Assembly: GCA_949290565.1 (NCBI GenBank)
Contig: CASESH010000002.1
Location: forward strand, 1 to 64,000
Source of the DNA: an uncultured Christensenella sp.
Lineage (GTDB): Bacteria > Bacillota > Clostridia > Christensenellales > UBA1242
Length of the DNA stretch: 64,000 nucleotides
Direction of reading: 5' to 3'
Part shown: positions 34,346 to 43,792 of the stretch, piece after piece
Position numbering within the stretch: position 1 is the first letter of the stretch
Layout: every line of letters begins with the position of its first letter
Position numbers and translations under genes: made by a program
The notes under the pieces: generated by a model
Seen by the model: the letters and a program-made list of their open reading frames with translations, nothing else
Told to the model about the DNA's origin: nothing
Database searches by the model: none

Positions 34346-34942
34346 TTACTTCTTTGGAGTAGATAAGAAATCAAGATTTATATAGTCCGAAGTTGCATCG
34401 CATAGAGGACAAACCTTAAAGGCCTCTTTTGAATAGTGGGTGTAGCCACATTTACTGCATTTCCATTCATATGGAGTTGAACTCTTAAATAAAGCATTTG
34501 CTTTTAACTTATTATATAATTCATCTAAAATCATAAAGTGGTCGTTTTCTACAAGAGCAATAAGTTTAAACTTTTCTGCGACATCTTTAAATCCTTCATC
34601 TTCTGCTATTTTTGCAAAACTAGGATAGATTGTAGTATTTTCTGATTTTTCATTGTTTGAGGCATACTTAATCATATCAATAAGTTCTCCATTTTGGAAC
34701 GGAAAACCTGCATTTATTTCAATATTTTTTTCCACATTTGGAGAATGTTTTGTTAACAACTTCCAAAAAGTTTTTGCGTGGACAACTTCATTCTTTGCCA
34801 AAGTCTTAAATAACATTTGAATATTATTTTTGTCTTCTGTCATCGCCTTTTCAGCAATTATTTGATACCTAAGCCCTGCTTGACTTTCTCCGGCGAAGGC
34901 ACGAGCAAGATTTATCTTTGTTTGTGATTTTTCAAAATTCAT
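34346..34942 (-). CDS. Rubrerythrin, second copy
   Basis: A 198-residue rubrerythrin distinct from the one at 8237. The ferritin-like domain has FAGESQAGLRY near residue 16 and KNEVVHAKTFW near 50, with a long insertion around residues 60-85. The C-terminal rubredoxin-like domain has CSKC and CPLC pairs. Residues after ESQA differ from the canonical ARNKY form, matching the longer Clostridia subtype. It would detoxify hydrogen peroxide. AAAAGGAGAT precedes the ATG. It is monocistronic. Confidence 0.93.
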   Translation of the reverse strand: MNFEKSQTKINLARAFAGESQAGLRYQIIAEKAMTEDKNNIQMLFKTLAKNEVVHAKTFWKLLTKHSPNVEKNIEINAGFPFQNGELIDMIKYASNNEKSENTTIYPSFAKIAEDEGFKDVAEKFKLIALVENDHFMILDELYNKLKANALFKSSTPYEWKCSKCGYTHYSKEAFKVCPLCDATSDYINLDFLSTPKK

Positions 34943-35085
34943 AATTTATCTCCTTTTGTTATATATCTTTTACTTTTTTTGTAATTATTATTCACTATTT
35001 TTTTTGTGTTTTTATGCAAACTAATTATGTATAAAATCGTTTGTCATTTTATCAAAATTTTAATAAAATATATGTGGAGTTGTTT

Positions 35086-35862
35086 ATGTTAGATATTTTT
35101 GAAATTGAAAGAAGATACACCGTTTTTGATAAGAAAACGTTTTCGAGATTGATTACTCTTTTAAAAACTATGACCACGTATACTATGGATAAACCTTATA
35201 AGAGAAAAGTGGTCGATTATTACTTTGATAATGAGGAAATGCTTTTAGAAAAAAATGAATTGCTTTTAAGAAAGAGGGTTTTAAAAAATAAAGCACAACT
35301 TAAAATAAAACGTTTTCATTACGACCCTTCTTACTATTATAGAGATAGTTTAAGGGCAAATGAGAGAGAAAAAGATATTGGTGTTTTTGACTCTCTTGCA
35401 AGACACTATTTTTTCTTAAACAATGCTCTTAATTCAATGTTTACTCACAACTTGCAATTTGACCCTGATAAGTTATTCGACCAAATGAGAGTTATTATGG
35501 TAATTAAATCTAAACAAGAAATTAGAAAACTATTTGGTTATGGAGGGCTAAAAGTTGAGATAACAAATGAGAAACTTAGTCTTGAAAATAAAATAACTAA
35601 TAGAAAAAATAACTTTGAAATTGTTCAATTCAAACTTGTTTCGCCAGAAGATACTTTGCCTGTTTTTAAAGATTTTATTACAAGAATCGAAAGACATTGT
35701 AAGGAAATATTTTATACCCGAGATAGCAAGTATGAGATTGCTTATCGTATGACAAGACCTTTACCTACAAAAGAGGAAGCAAAGAAAAGACAGGAAGAAT
35801 TATTAAGACAAAAAATGTTGCAAGAGTCCGAAGAGGCAATGGCTAAAAAAGAAAAAAAGTAG
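35086..35862 (+). CDS. CYTH/VTC-like domain protein
   Basis: A 258-residue protein. The N-terminal EIERRYTVF gives the ExExR/K start of the CYTH (triphosphate tunnel) superfamily. Further matching elements are DYYFDNEEMLLEKNELLLRKR near residues 46-66, LKIKR near 76 and KVEITNEKLSLE near 165. These make an eight-stranded tunnel that binds polyphosphate or nucleotide triphosphates with metal. The C-terminal 30 residues are a charged helix. The exact substrate is unknown. I start at ATG 35086, which has GTGGAG upstream, rather than an in-frame TTG at 35041. It is an operon partner of the nucleoside hydrolase 9 bp downstream. Confidence 0.7.
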   Translation: MLDIFEIERRYTVFDKKTFSRLITLLKTMTTYTMDKPYKRKVVDYYFDNEEMLLEKNELLLRKRVLKNKAQLKIKRFHYDPSYYYRDSLRANEREKDIGVFDSLARHYFFLNNALNSMFTHNLQFDPDKLFDQMRVIMVIKSKQEIRKLFGYGGLKVEITNEKLSLENKITNRKNNFEIVQFKLVSPEDTLPVFKDFITRIERHCKEIFYTRDSKYEIAYRMTRPLPTKEEAKKRQEELLRQKMLQESEEAMAKKEKK

Positions 35863-35871
35863 GATTAAAAA

Positions 35872-36795
35872 ATGAAAGATTATTATGTTATTATTGATTG
35901 TGACCCAGGTATAGATGACGCTATGGCAATTATGAACGCTGTCAATAGTGAAAATATTGAGGTTAAATTAATTTCGACTGTTTCAGGGAACTTAACCATT
36001 GAAGAAACTGTAAGAAATGCTTTAAAACTTACTGAGATTTTTAATGTTGATATTCCTGTTGCCGAGGGGGCAAGAGAACCAATTAAAAGACAACCTATTT
36101 ATGCTGGTCTTGCACAAGGGACTAAGGGGATGGGAGGTTATCAGTTTAAAACTGTTAAAAGAGAACCTTTTATTTTAAAAAGCCCAGATGCCATTCACTA
36201 TGCACTTTGTCAAAATATGGCAAGAAACACTACTATTTTATGTATGGGACCTATGACTAATATTGCTAATCTCTTATTAAAGTATCCCGAAAGTAGAGAA
36301 ATGATTTCTAAAATTGTTTTTATGGGTGGAAGTAAAGATGAAAATGGTTCAACTGTTCCTTATAGAGAATTTAATGTCGCTTATGACCCTGAGGCTATGC
36401 AAATTGTTTTTGATTCTAATATTCCACTCATTATGGTTCCTATGGAGTTGGGGCACATTGCTTATTTTACCCCTGAGGAACAACTTAAAATAAAGAGAGC
36501 AAATAAAGTGGGTGAAATTTTCTATAAGATGTTTACAAAGTATAATGACTTTCACGTTGGAAAGTTAGGTGCAGCAGTTCACGATAGTTGTTCGGCTTTG
36601 TTTTTAACAAATCCAGAAATTTTTACGCTAGAACCTGCTTTCTTGAAAATAGAATATCATAAAAATAATGATAATGAGTATGGATATATTAAGTGCGATT
36701 TTAATGCTAACAAAACTAACGCTATGGTATGTGTTGATGTTGAGATAGAAAAATTTAAGAAAATTATTTATGGTAATTTATTTAATTACAACTAA
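35872..36795 (+). CDS. Inosine/uridine-preferring nucleoside hydrolase
   Basis: A 307-residue nucleoside N-ribohydrolase that splits nucleosides into base and ribose for salvage. The DCDPGIDDA calcium-binding motif is at residues 9-17, with the conserved MGGS near 150, EFNVAYDPEA near 165 and the C-terminal VHDSCSA near 236 supplying further metal and ribose contacts. The sequence does not fix the base preference. Length is normal. It follows the CYTH gene after 9 bp. Cloverleaf copy F begins 14 bp after the stop. Confidence 0.93.
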   Translation: MKDYYVIIDCDPGIDDAMAIMNAVNSENIEVKLISTVSGNLTIEETVRNALKLTEIFNVDIPVAEGAREPIKRQPIYAGLAQGTKGMGGYQFKTVKREPFILKSPDAIHYALCQNMARNTTILCMGPMTNIANLLLKYPESREMISKIVFMGGSKDENGSTVPYREFNVAYDPEAMQIVFDSNIPLIMVPMELGHIAYFTPEEQLKIKRANKVGEIFYKMFTKYNDFHVGKLGAAVHDSCSALFLTNPEIFTLEPAFLKIEYHKNNDNEYGYIKCDFNANKTNAMVCVDVEIEKFKKIIYGNLFNYN

Positions 36796-36809
36796 GTATC
36801 TTGTAGGTG

Positions 36810-36886
36810 GCGAACAAATAAATTTAACTTGTTAAATTTAAAATACTAGCGTATTTTTGCTAAGTGAAACTTAGCAATTTGTTCGC
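36810..36886 (+). repeat. Cloverleaf intergenic element, copy F
   Basis: The outer stem GCGAACAAAT (36810-36819) pairs with ATTTGTTCGC (36877-36886). Inner hairpins are AAATTTAAC/GTTAAATTT, AAAATAC/GTATTTT and TGCTAAGT/ACTTAGCA. No T-tract follows. A naive gene call starting at 36864 would run into this element. Confidence 0.87.
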
Positions 36887-36920
36887 ATTTATAATAACTG
36901 TTAAAAGGAGTAAAAAAATA

Positions 36921-37946
36921 GTGCAAATAAGAAAGAAAAGAAATAAATTGTTTACAACTTTGTTGTGTTGTCTTGTTGTTTGTTCATTTTTTTTAAATCC
37001 TTTTAAAAGCGTAAAAGCACAAGATACAAATAATAAAACTAGTATATATTTACAAACATATCAGTCAAATACAGGAATAATAAATTCAATTTTCTCAATT
37101 GATGTTTCACAACTTAGTAGCGATGATAAACTACAAGCGTATAGTTTGATTAACGCATATAGAGTACAATTAATGGAAAAACATAAAGAAAAATTTTATG
37201 AAATTTTCAGTTCGAATATAAATTCTCAGGAACAAAATATACAGGTTGTTTATGATTCTGTTCCAATAAGTGCAATTGAATTTTTAACTTGGGATTTTAA
37301 TATAAACAATTTTGATGTAAATATGACAAACATAATTGTCAACATAAATTTTATGTCAATTTATGCGTATATGATGTTTTATTACCCAGATATTTTTGTA
37401 TACGATGAGCAATCAAAAACTGTTAAGATAGACAATGCGAATTATTCAACATTAATAGATGTACCGATACCTTCGGTAGATTATCAAGTTAAAGAAAAAT
37501 TTTTTGTTTCTTTGTATGAACAAGTTTGTTCTCCATTTTTTTATAATGGGAAAGAATATTATCTATTAAAAGATTATAAAAATTTTGTGAGTGGAGAAAG
37601 TTTATTTGATGTCTTATGTGAGGTTGCAAATATTGATTATACAAGTTTGCAATTTGAATATACTTTTATAACAAATTTTAGTAGGTTACATTCAAATTCT
37701 ACAAATGTATATTCAACAGAATTAGGCAAGGCACATACTTGGAATTTAGGAAATAATGCTAGTGGACAAATAGTAGTTTGGAGAAACTATGCAAACTACT
37801 CTGCTTGGTATCTCATTTGTTTACTAATTGCAATTTTGTTTATAGGAATAAGTTTGTTAATCCATTTTATAAAGATTAAAACTAATAAAACAAAAAATTT
37901 AGAATTATTAAAAAAGATTGATGATTTTGTTAATAAAAACAATTAA
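36921..37946 (+). CDS. Exported protein with C-terminal membrane anchor
   Basis: A 341-residue protein, starting at GTG 36921 with AAAAGGAG upstream. A basic start (VQIRKKRNK) and hydrophobic core end near residue 33 with a likely signal-peptidase site after VKA. The extracellular part of about 260 residues is rich in Asn, Tyr and Ser, with no motif I recognise. A transmembrane helix (about residues 298-318) and a basic cytoplasmic tail end the protein. The longest open frame would begin at 36864 inside cloverleaf F, and I reject that. It forms an operon with the next small membrane protein (12 bp gap). Confidence 0.75.
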   Translation: MQIRKKRNKLFTTLLCCLVVCSFFLNPFKSVKAQDTNNKTSIYLQTYQSNTGIINSIFSIDVSQLSSDDKLQAYSLINAYRVQLMEKHKEKFYEIFSSNINSQEQNIQVVYDSVPISAIEFLTWDFNINNFDVNMTNIIVNINFMSIYAYMMFYYPDIFVYDEQSKTVKIDNANYSTLIDVPIPSVDYQVKEKFFVSLYEQVCSPFFYNGKEYYLLKDYKNFVSGESLFDVLCEVANIDYTSLQFEYTFITNFSRLHSNSTNVYSTELGKAHTWNLGNNASGQIVVWRNYANYSAWYLICLLIAILFIGISLLIHFIKIKTNKTKNLELLKKIDDFVNKNN

Positions 37947-37958
37947 GGAAAATTTTTA

Positions 37959-38258
37959 ATGAGTAAAAAGAAAGATAAATTAAGAGAGAAAAAAATAAAA
38001 TATTCAATAAGAGATAATATTTATTCATATTTAAAGAAATACGCTATGATAATGCTTATTTCAATTCCTATAATTTTTATTGTAAATTATTTACTTGCTA
38101 TTTATGTAAGCGGTTTTAATGGCGCAGTTGTTGTTTTTGTTACGCTTTGTGAATTAATTCTCGCCTGCTTTATTGGACTTATAATATTTAACAAAATAGA
38201 AGAAAAAAGAATGGCAAATTCGACAAAAGAAAAGGAAAGGGACCCATTTGCTGATTAA
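37959..38258 (+). CDS. Small two-helix membrane protein
   Basis: A 99-residue protein. A basic N-terminus (about 30 residues) is followed by two hydrophobic helices (about residues 31-53 and 57-80) and an acidic-basic tail ending DPFAD. No known family. It follows the exported protein by 12 bp and probably interacts with it or the membrane. AAGGAAAA precedes the ATG. dnaB downstream has its own promoter. Confidence 0.7.
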   Translation: MSKKKDKLREKKIKYSIRDNIYSYLKKYAMIMLISIPIIFIVNYLLAIYVSGFNGAVVVFVTLCELILACFIGLIIFNKIEEKRMANSTKEKERDPFAD

Positions 38259-38272
38259 TTGTAAAAACTGCC

Positions 38273-38301
38273 TTGACTAACTAGTGTTTTTGTTAGATAA
38301 T
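38273..38301 (+). promoter_or_regulatory. Promoter of the dnaB operon
   Basis: TTGACT (38273-38278), a 17-bp spacer and GATAAT (38296-38301), about 22 bp before the dnaB ATG. Confidence 0.65.
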
Positions 38302-38323
38302 TAAAGAACAAGGATAAAATTTT

Positions 38324-39763
38324 ATGAAAAACGAAAAAAATAAAAATGTAGCGAGAACCATTCCTCATAGTATTGAGGCTGAACAGTCTGTGTTAGGTTG
38401 TTGTTTGATTGATGACAATGCCGTATTAAATATAATGACATTAGTAAAAGTTGATGACTTTTATACAAATGTTCATAAAACAATTTTTGAATGTATGTTA
38501 GACATATATTCTTTAAATAAGCCAATTGACTATGTAACTCTTACTGATGATTTGGAGAGAAAAGGATTACTTGAAAGTATTGGTGGGATTGATTATATCA
38601 CAACTTTAACCAATATTGTTCCAAGTGCCGTAAATTACAAACATTATGTTGATATAGTTAAGAGAGATTCAGTTTTAAGAAAATTAATAAAGAGTAGTCA
38701 AGAAATAATAGAAAAAGCGTATGATGCTGAGGAAGAAAATATTCTTGCTTATGCTGAAAAAAGTATTTTTGATATTGCTGAAAAAGAAGATGTTTCAAAT
38801 TTAGTTCAAATTGGAGATACTCTATCAACGGTTCTTAACAAATTTGAGGAAATAGACAAAAATGCTGGTGCGATTAGAGGAATATCAACCGGATTTAGAG
38901 AACTTGATAAGGTAACAAATGGACTTCAAAAAAGCGACCTTATTTTAATTGCCGCAAGACCTGGATTTGGTAAGACAAGTCTTGCCATGAACATTGTAAA
39001 CAACGCCGCTTTAAAAGGGAAGTGTAGTTGTGCCGTCTTTTCTCTTGAAATGCCTAAGGAACAAATTACGCAAAGAACACTTTGTTCAGTTAGTGGCGTA
39101 AGTATGGAGAGGGCTTTAAGTGGTAAACTTCAACAAAGCGATTGGAAAGCACTATGGGAAGGAAATAAGAAACTTGCTCAGGCAAAAATATTTATAGATG
39201 ATTCTTCTTTAACTAACCCTACAAATATTTTAAGCAAATGTAGGAGATTAAAAAGGGAGCACGGACTTGACCTTATTATGATAGACTATTTGCAACTTAT
39301 GAGTCCTGCAAAGACAAATAAAGAGGGAAATAGACAGCAGGAAATAAGTTCTTTAACTAGAACTCTAAAAATTGCAGCAAGAGAATTGCAAGTTCCTATA
39401 ATTGTGCTTTCGCAGTTATCTCGTGATGTAGAAAAGAGAAAGGAAGACCATAAACCTGTTTTAAGTGATTTAAGAGAAAGTGGTTCTATTGAGCAAGATG
39501 CAGATATTGTTATGTTTATTTATAACGCATCTAAGTACAGTGATGCGGAAATGGAAGATGGCCCTAATGTTTGTGAACTAATTATTGCTAAACATAGAAA
39601 TGGTCCTCTTGCAAATATAAAACTAAAATGGATTCCTGAAATTACGACTTTTGTTGATATTGGTTCAAATTCGGAGAAAAAGAGTTTGGAAGATTTAGCA
39701 CCTCCTCCACCTCCTCCACCAAGTCAAGATGAAGACGTTGATATGGAAGAAATAGATTTTTAA
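38324..39763 (+). CDS. dnaB: Replicative DNA helicase DnaB
   Basis: The hexameric helicase that unwinds DNA at the replication fork. The 479-residue protein has the N-terminal primase-interacting domain (PHSIEAEQSVLGC near residue 14) and the RecA-like domain. That domain carries Walker A ARPGFGKTSLAMN near 211, Walker B LIMIDYLQLM near 318 and the arginine-finger region HRNGPLANIKL near 425. The C-terminus has an extra APPPPPPP stretch and an acidic end, longer than usual. AAGGAT lies ahead of the ATG. It is the first gene of an operon with the alaS-like and DUF4097-like genes; rplI, a common partner, is absent. Confidence 0.95.
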   Translation: MKNEKNKNVARTIPHSIEAEQSVLGCCLIDDNAVLNIMTLVKVDDFYTNVHKTIFECMLDIYSLNKPIDYVTLTDDLERKGLLESIGGIDYITTLTNIVPSAVNYKHYVDIVKRDSVLRKLIKSSQEIIEKAYDAEEENILAYAEKSIFDIAEKEDVSNLVQIGDTLSTVLNKFEEIDKNAGAIRGISTGFRELDKVTNGLQKSDLILIAARPGFGKTSLAMNIVNNAALKGKCSCAVFSLEMPKEQITQRTLCSVSGVSMERALSGKLQQSDWKALWEGNKKLAQAKIFIDDSSLTNPTNILSKCRRLKREHGLDLIMIDYLQLMSPAKTNKEGNRQQEISSLTRTLKIAARELQVPIIVLSQLSRDVEKRKEDHKPVLSDLRESGSIEQDADIVMFIYNASKYSDAEMEDGPNVCELIIAKHRNGPLANIKLKWIPEITTFVDIGSNSEKKSLEDLAPPPPPPPSQDEDVDMEEIDF

Positions 39764-39777
39764 TTGGGGAAATAAAA

Positions 39778-41568
39778 ATGAAAAAGTTAACAGCAAAACA
39801 ACTAAGAGAAATGTGGATTAATTTTTATAAAGAAAAAGGACATGTTTTAATTGATGGGGCTTCGCTTGTTCCAGAAAACGACCCTTCCGTTTTATTTACA
39901 ACGGCAGGCATGCATCCGCTAGTTCCTTATTTGTTGGGAGAAAAACATCCTTGTGGGAGACGTCTTGTTGACATACAAAAGTGTATTAGAACGGGAGATA
40001 TTGAAGATGTCGGTGATGACTACCATTGTACATTTTTTGAAATGATGGGTAATTGGAGTTTGGGTGACTATTTTAAAAAGGAAAAAATTGCTTGGAGTTA
40101 TGAGTTCTTAACTAGTCCAAAATATTTAGATATTCCAAAAGAGGACTTAGTTGTAACAGTTTTTGCAGGAGATGAGACTGCTCCAAGAGATGAAGAATCT
40201 TATAATGCTTGGAGAAGTTGTGGACTTCCAGAATCAAAGATTTTTTTCTTGCCAAAAAAGAATAATTGGTGGATTTTAGCAAGCGGAGTTGGACCTTGTG
40301 GACCTGATAGCGAAATGTTTATCGACACTAAAAAACCAAAATGTTGTCCAGAATGTAGCCCTGCTTGTGATTGCGGAAAATATATTGAGATAGGTAATGA
40401 TGTCTTTATGGAATATATAAAGACTTCAAAAGATGGACCAATAAAACAAAATCCTCAAAAAAATGTTGATACAGGGTTTGGGTTTGATAGACTTCTTTAT
40501 ATTTCAAATAATTTAGAAAGTGTCTATGACAGTGAACTATTTATGCCAATAATAAAGAAAATAGAAGAAATTAGTAATAGATATTATTTGCTAAATGATG
40601 AAACAAAGAGGTGTATGAGAATTATTGCTGACCATATAAAAGCCTCTGTCTTTATGATTAGTGATGGAGTAGTACCTCTAAATGTTGAGCAAGGTTATGT
40701 TTTAAGAAGACTGTTAAGGAGAGCAATAAACTGTGCCAACAGATTAAATTTTAGTGGAGATAGGCTTGTTGAACTTGTACCTGTTGTAGTTGATATTTAT
40801 AAAGATTTTTATCCTGTTCTTGTAAAGAATATGGAAATGATTGAGCAAGTGATTTTGCAAGAAAGTGAAAAGTTTTCAAAAACTTTAAATCAAGGGATTA
40901 AGGAATTTGAAAAAGTTGCAATGTACTGCAAAGATGGTGTGTTAAATGGTAAAACGGCTTTTAGATTGTATGATACTTTTGGTTTTCCACTTGAACTAAC
41001 GAGAGAACTTGCAAAAGAAAAAAATCTTACTGTTGATGAACAAGGTTATCAAGAGGCGTACAAAAAACACCAAGAAACTAGTAAAGCAAATAATGATAAG
41101 GTTTTTAAAGGTGGATTGGCAGACACAGGAGAAAGAACTGTTAGACTTCATACTGCGGCTCATATTTTACAAGCAGGACTCAGGAAAATTGTAAGTCCGG
41201 ATATTTATCAAAAAGGATGCAATATAACTTCTGAAAGACTTAGATTTGATTTTAATTGTGACCATAAATTATCCGATGATGAAAAACAAAGATTAGAAGA
41301 TTATGTTAATGATGTTATAAATCAAGATTTACCTGTTGTATGCCAAGAAATGGATATAGATGAAGCAAGAGAAGAAGGTGCTCTTGGAATATTTGACAAT
41401 AAGTACGGTAATAAAGTTAAAGTTTATACAATTGGCAATGTTAGTAAAGAAATTTGTGGGGGTCCACACGCTAAGCATACGGGCGAGTTAAAAAAGTTTA
41501 AAATTTTAAAAGAAGAATCAAGTAGTGCAGGGATTAGAAGAATTAAGGCTACAATTATAACCGAATAG
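39778..41568 (+). CDS. alaS: Compact alanyl-tRNA synthetase-like protein
   Basis: A 596-residue class II enzyme, much shorter than the roughly 875 residues of normal AlaRS. The catalytic core is present from the start (LREMWINFYKEKGH, then FTTAGMHPLVPYLLGEKHPCGRRL). The tRNA-recognition helices follow (RIIADHIKASVFMISDGVVPLNVEQGYVLRRLLRRA in pieces near 280-320). The editing-domain zinc motif HTAAH is near residue 458 and CGGPH near 565. Missing are the beta-barrel before the editing core and the whole C-terminal C-Ala domain. It also has a Cys-rich insertion, CCPECSPACDCG, near 195. It may be the sole AlaRS or an AlaRS-related protein. It lies 14 bp after dnaB. Confidence 0.82.
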   Translation: MKKLTAKQLREMWINFYKEKGHVLIDGASLVPENDPSVLFTTAGMHPLVPYLLGEKHPCGRRLVDIQKCIRTGDIEDVGDDYHCTFFEMMGNWSLGDYFKKEKIAWSYEFLTSPKYLDIPKEDLVVTVFAGDETAPRDEESYNAWRSCGLPESKIFFLPKKNNWWILASGVGPCGPDSEMFIDTKKPKCCPECSPACDCGKYIEIGNDVFMEYIKTSKDGPIKQNPQKNVDTGFGFDRLLYISNNLESVYDSELFMPIIKKIEEISNRYYLLNDETKRCMRIIADHIKASVFMISDGVVPLNVEQGYVLRRLLRRAINCANRLNFSGDRLVELVPVVVDIYKDFYPVLVKNMEMIEQVILQESEKFSKTLNQGIKEFEKVAMYCKDGVLNGKTAFRLYDTFGFPLELTRELAKEKNLTVDEQGYQEAYKKHQETSKANNDKVFKGGLADTGERTVRLHTAAHILQAGLRKIVSPDIYQKGCNITSERLRFDFNCDHKLSDDEKQRLEDYVNDVINQDLPVVCQEMDIDEAREEGALGIFDNKYGNKVKVYTIGNVSKEICGGPHAKHTGELKKFKILKEESSSAGIRRIKATIITE

Positions 41569-41576
41569 GAGAATTT

Positions 41577-43247
41577 ATGAAAAAAGGATATAAGTTATTT
41601 CTCACTTATTTTTTTACACTTATATTAATTCTTGTTGCAATAGTTATAATTTCACTTTGCATACTTTATTTTTTTCCCGGAACAAATATATTAGGTTATA
41701 AATATATTGTTTATTCAGACACTTTAAGTGAAGAAATAGGAGTCAATCAATTAAATTTCAACAATGCAAAATCTTTTAAAGTAGAGGCAGATAATGGTAA
41801 TGTAGTTGTCCGACCAAACAGTCAGTCGTCATCTACGATTGAAATTAACTATAAAAGAAGTCTTTCCGGAGTTTGCAAAGAAGTCGACTCAAAGGTCGAA
41901 TTTTCATATGATTTTTACTATATTGAATATCAAAAAGGTGATTTATCAGATACTTTGATATTGAATGTACAAGAACCAACCGGTCCTTTTATTAATTCAA
42001 GTTCTATTATAGAAGTTTTATTGCCACCTTCATTTTATTTTAACAACATACATATTGAATGTAACAATGGAAAAATCACATTTTACGAAAAAACAAATGT
42101 GGAAGAAGTAGATTATTTTTTAACCTGTAAAAATCTTATTTTAAATTCTGGAAATAATGGTCAAATATTTTTAGAAAACTTTCAATCTACTGAGGAAAAT
42201 TTTCATATTACGAACTACTTAATTCAAACTGAAAATGGAACGGCAACTATTTCTAATTCAACTTCATTGTACGCTTATAATTTTGTTTTTAATAGCAAAA
42301 GGGGAAGTTTAAATTTTACAAATTCTTCAAAGGATGCGACTTTATATGTAAATAATTTTTCAGTTGATGAATCTTTATCAAATTCGCCAACAATTAATAT
42401 TAATAAATTGATTGGCAATCTAGATATTTCAGCATACGGAGGGAGTTATAACTTTTCTTCTCTTGGAAGTGAGGGTAGTGATAACACATTTACTTTTAAT
42501 GTAAAAAATGCAAATGTTAATGTAGGAACTTCTTTCGGTAGTTTTTCTTTGCTTGGAAGTGGCAATGATATTTCAAATAAAATTTATATCGACTCTCTTT
42601 CTACAATAGCGATAGATAACAACAATTTTAAGATTGGTTCTGGTGTTTTAAACATTAATGATATTGATGCAAATGTTTATGCTTCTTCAACTTCTGGCAG
42701 TATTTCATTAAAGCAAATTGACCCTGACCATAATGTTTATGTTGCTTCTGACTCAGGTAGTATAAATGTCGATTATAAATCTTCGGTTGTTGCTTACAAC
42801 ACAACTGAAATTATAGTTATTACTAACACGGGGAATGTAAATTTAAGTAATTTAAGTGGAAAATTGAAATTAGATATTTTAAAGAATAATTCAAATGCTT
42901 TACTTAATATATCTTTCAATGCAATTACTAATTATAACACAGATAATTCTATAATAAATGCAAAAAATAGAAAAGTTAGTATAACATTAAAGGGAATTAA
43001 TAGAGACCTTGCTTTTAGATTGCTAACAACCTGCCTTGTTTCTTCTAGTGCAGGCGTTACGGAATTGGCTGAAAAGAATGATAGCGATTATTTACTTAGT
43101 GATGGTTCGTATGTAGATTATATTTATCAATATAGAGTTAGATATTCTAAAAATGATAATGGTTATATTGACCCTACATTATATGGCTCTCGTTTGCTAC
43201 TTATTAATTGTTCAAATGCGATAGATGTGCAATCTCTATATGAGTAA
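41577..43247 (+). CDS. DUF4097-like exported beta-repeat protein
   Basis: A 556-residue protein with an N-terminal transmembrane segment (about residues 10-34), the rest extracellular. The body is a series of short beta-strand turns with repeated patterns (GNVVV, GKITF, GTATIS, GSLNF, GSISL, GSINV, GNVNL) about 20-25 residues apart. This is the arrangement of DUF4097 adhesin-like beta-helices. No catalytic motif. Function is unknown. AGGAG overlaps the end of the alaS-like gene and the gap is 8 bp, so it is cotranscribed with dnaB and alaS. A terminator follows. Confidence 0.75.
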   Translation: MKKGYKLFLTYFFTLILILVAIVIISLCILYFFPGTNILGYKYIVYSDTLSEEIGVNQLNFNNAKSFKVEADNGNVVVRPNSQSSSTIEINYKRSLSGVCKEVDSKVEFSYDFYYIEYQKGDLSDTLILNVQEPTGPFINSSSIIEVLLPPSFYFNNIHIECNNGKITFYEKTNVEEVDYFLTCKNLILNSGNNGQIFLENFQSTEENFHITNYLIQTENGTATISNSTSLYAYNFVFNSKRGSLNFTNSSKDATLYVNNFSVDESLSNSPTININKLIGNLDISAYGGSYNFSSLGSEGSDNTFTFNVKNANVNVGTSFGSFSLLGSGNDISNKIYIDSLSTIAIDNNNFKIGSGVLNINDIDANVYASSTSGSISLKQIDPDHNVYVASDSGSINVDYKSSVVAYNTTEIIVITNTGNVNLSNLSGKLKLDILKNNSNALLNISFNAITNYNTDNSIINAKNRKVSITLKGINRDLAFRLLTTCLVSSSAGVTELAEKNDSDYLLSDGSYVDYIYQYRVRYSKNDNGYIDPTLYGSRLLLINCSNAIDVQSLYE

Positions 43248-43255
43248 AAAATAAG

Positions 43256-43285
43256 AAAACTTTACTTGCTTTGTAAAGTTTTTTT
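43256..43285 (+). terminator. Terminator of the dnaB operon
   Basis: AAAACTTTAC pairs with GTAAAGTTTT around a 7-nt loop, followed by T residues. Confidence 0.85.
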
Positions 43286-43296
43286 AATTTTTCTTA

Positions 43297-43362
43297 TAAA
43301 AAATAGATAAAAAAATAGATAAAAAAATAGATAAAAAAATAGATAAAAAAATAAATAAAAAG
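43297..43362. repeat. 12-bp tandem repeat, about five units
   Basis: The unit AAAAAAATAGAT is repeated about five times in direct order with the last copy diverged. It is low complexity and directly behind the operon terminator. Confidence 0.8.
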
Positions 43363-43792
43363 TATATAAATAATAAGAAAAAAATAAAATGATACAATAA
43401 TAGAGAATAGTATAAAACGTTAAGATTAATAAAAAAAATTAAATAAATTATAGATAAAATAATTAAATAAAATCCTTACATTTTTTTGTTTAACTTATAC
43501 TTTAACAGTTATAATATAATTCTTTTTAAATTTCAAATGGTTATTATAAAAATACTTTTTTTTTGAAAATAACAAGTAAAAAGATTATAAAATAAGAATG
43601 TTTTAAAAATCATTTTATATTTACTATTTTAACTTTTCTTATAATTTATTTTTAAAATCTAAGGTAATAAAAAATTTTAATTTTATTAACTAAAATTTAT
43701 TATTTCTAAACAAATTTATAAATTAAAATCATATTTTATTTAATAATCAAATTTATTGTGATATAATATTTGTTATTCTAAGGTGGTATTAA
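43363..43792. other. AT-rich gap upstream of the ABC transporter
   Basis: No coding frame or RNA gene is visible. A TATAAT at 43762-43767 is a plausible -10 box of the transporter gene, but its -35 box is weak. AAGGTGGT just before the ATG is the ribosome binding site. Confidence 0.45.

Noticed and set aside
36864-36920. Longer N-terminus of the exported protein
   Set aside because: It lies in cloverleaf F and would put 19 residues before an otherwise normal signal peptide.
43297-43362. CRISPR-like array
   Set aside because: The 12-bp units are contiguous with no spacers, and no cas gene is near.
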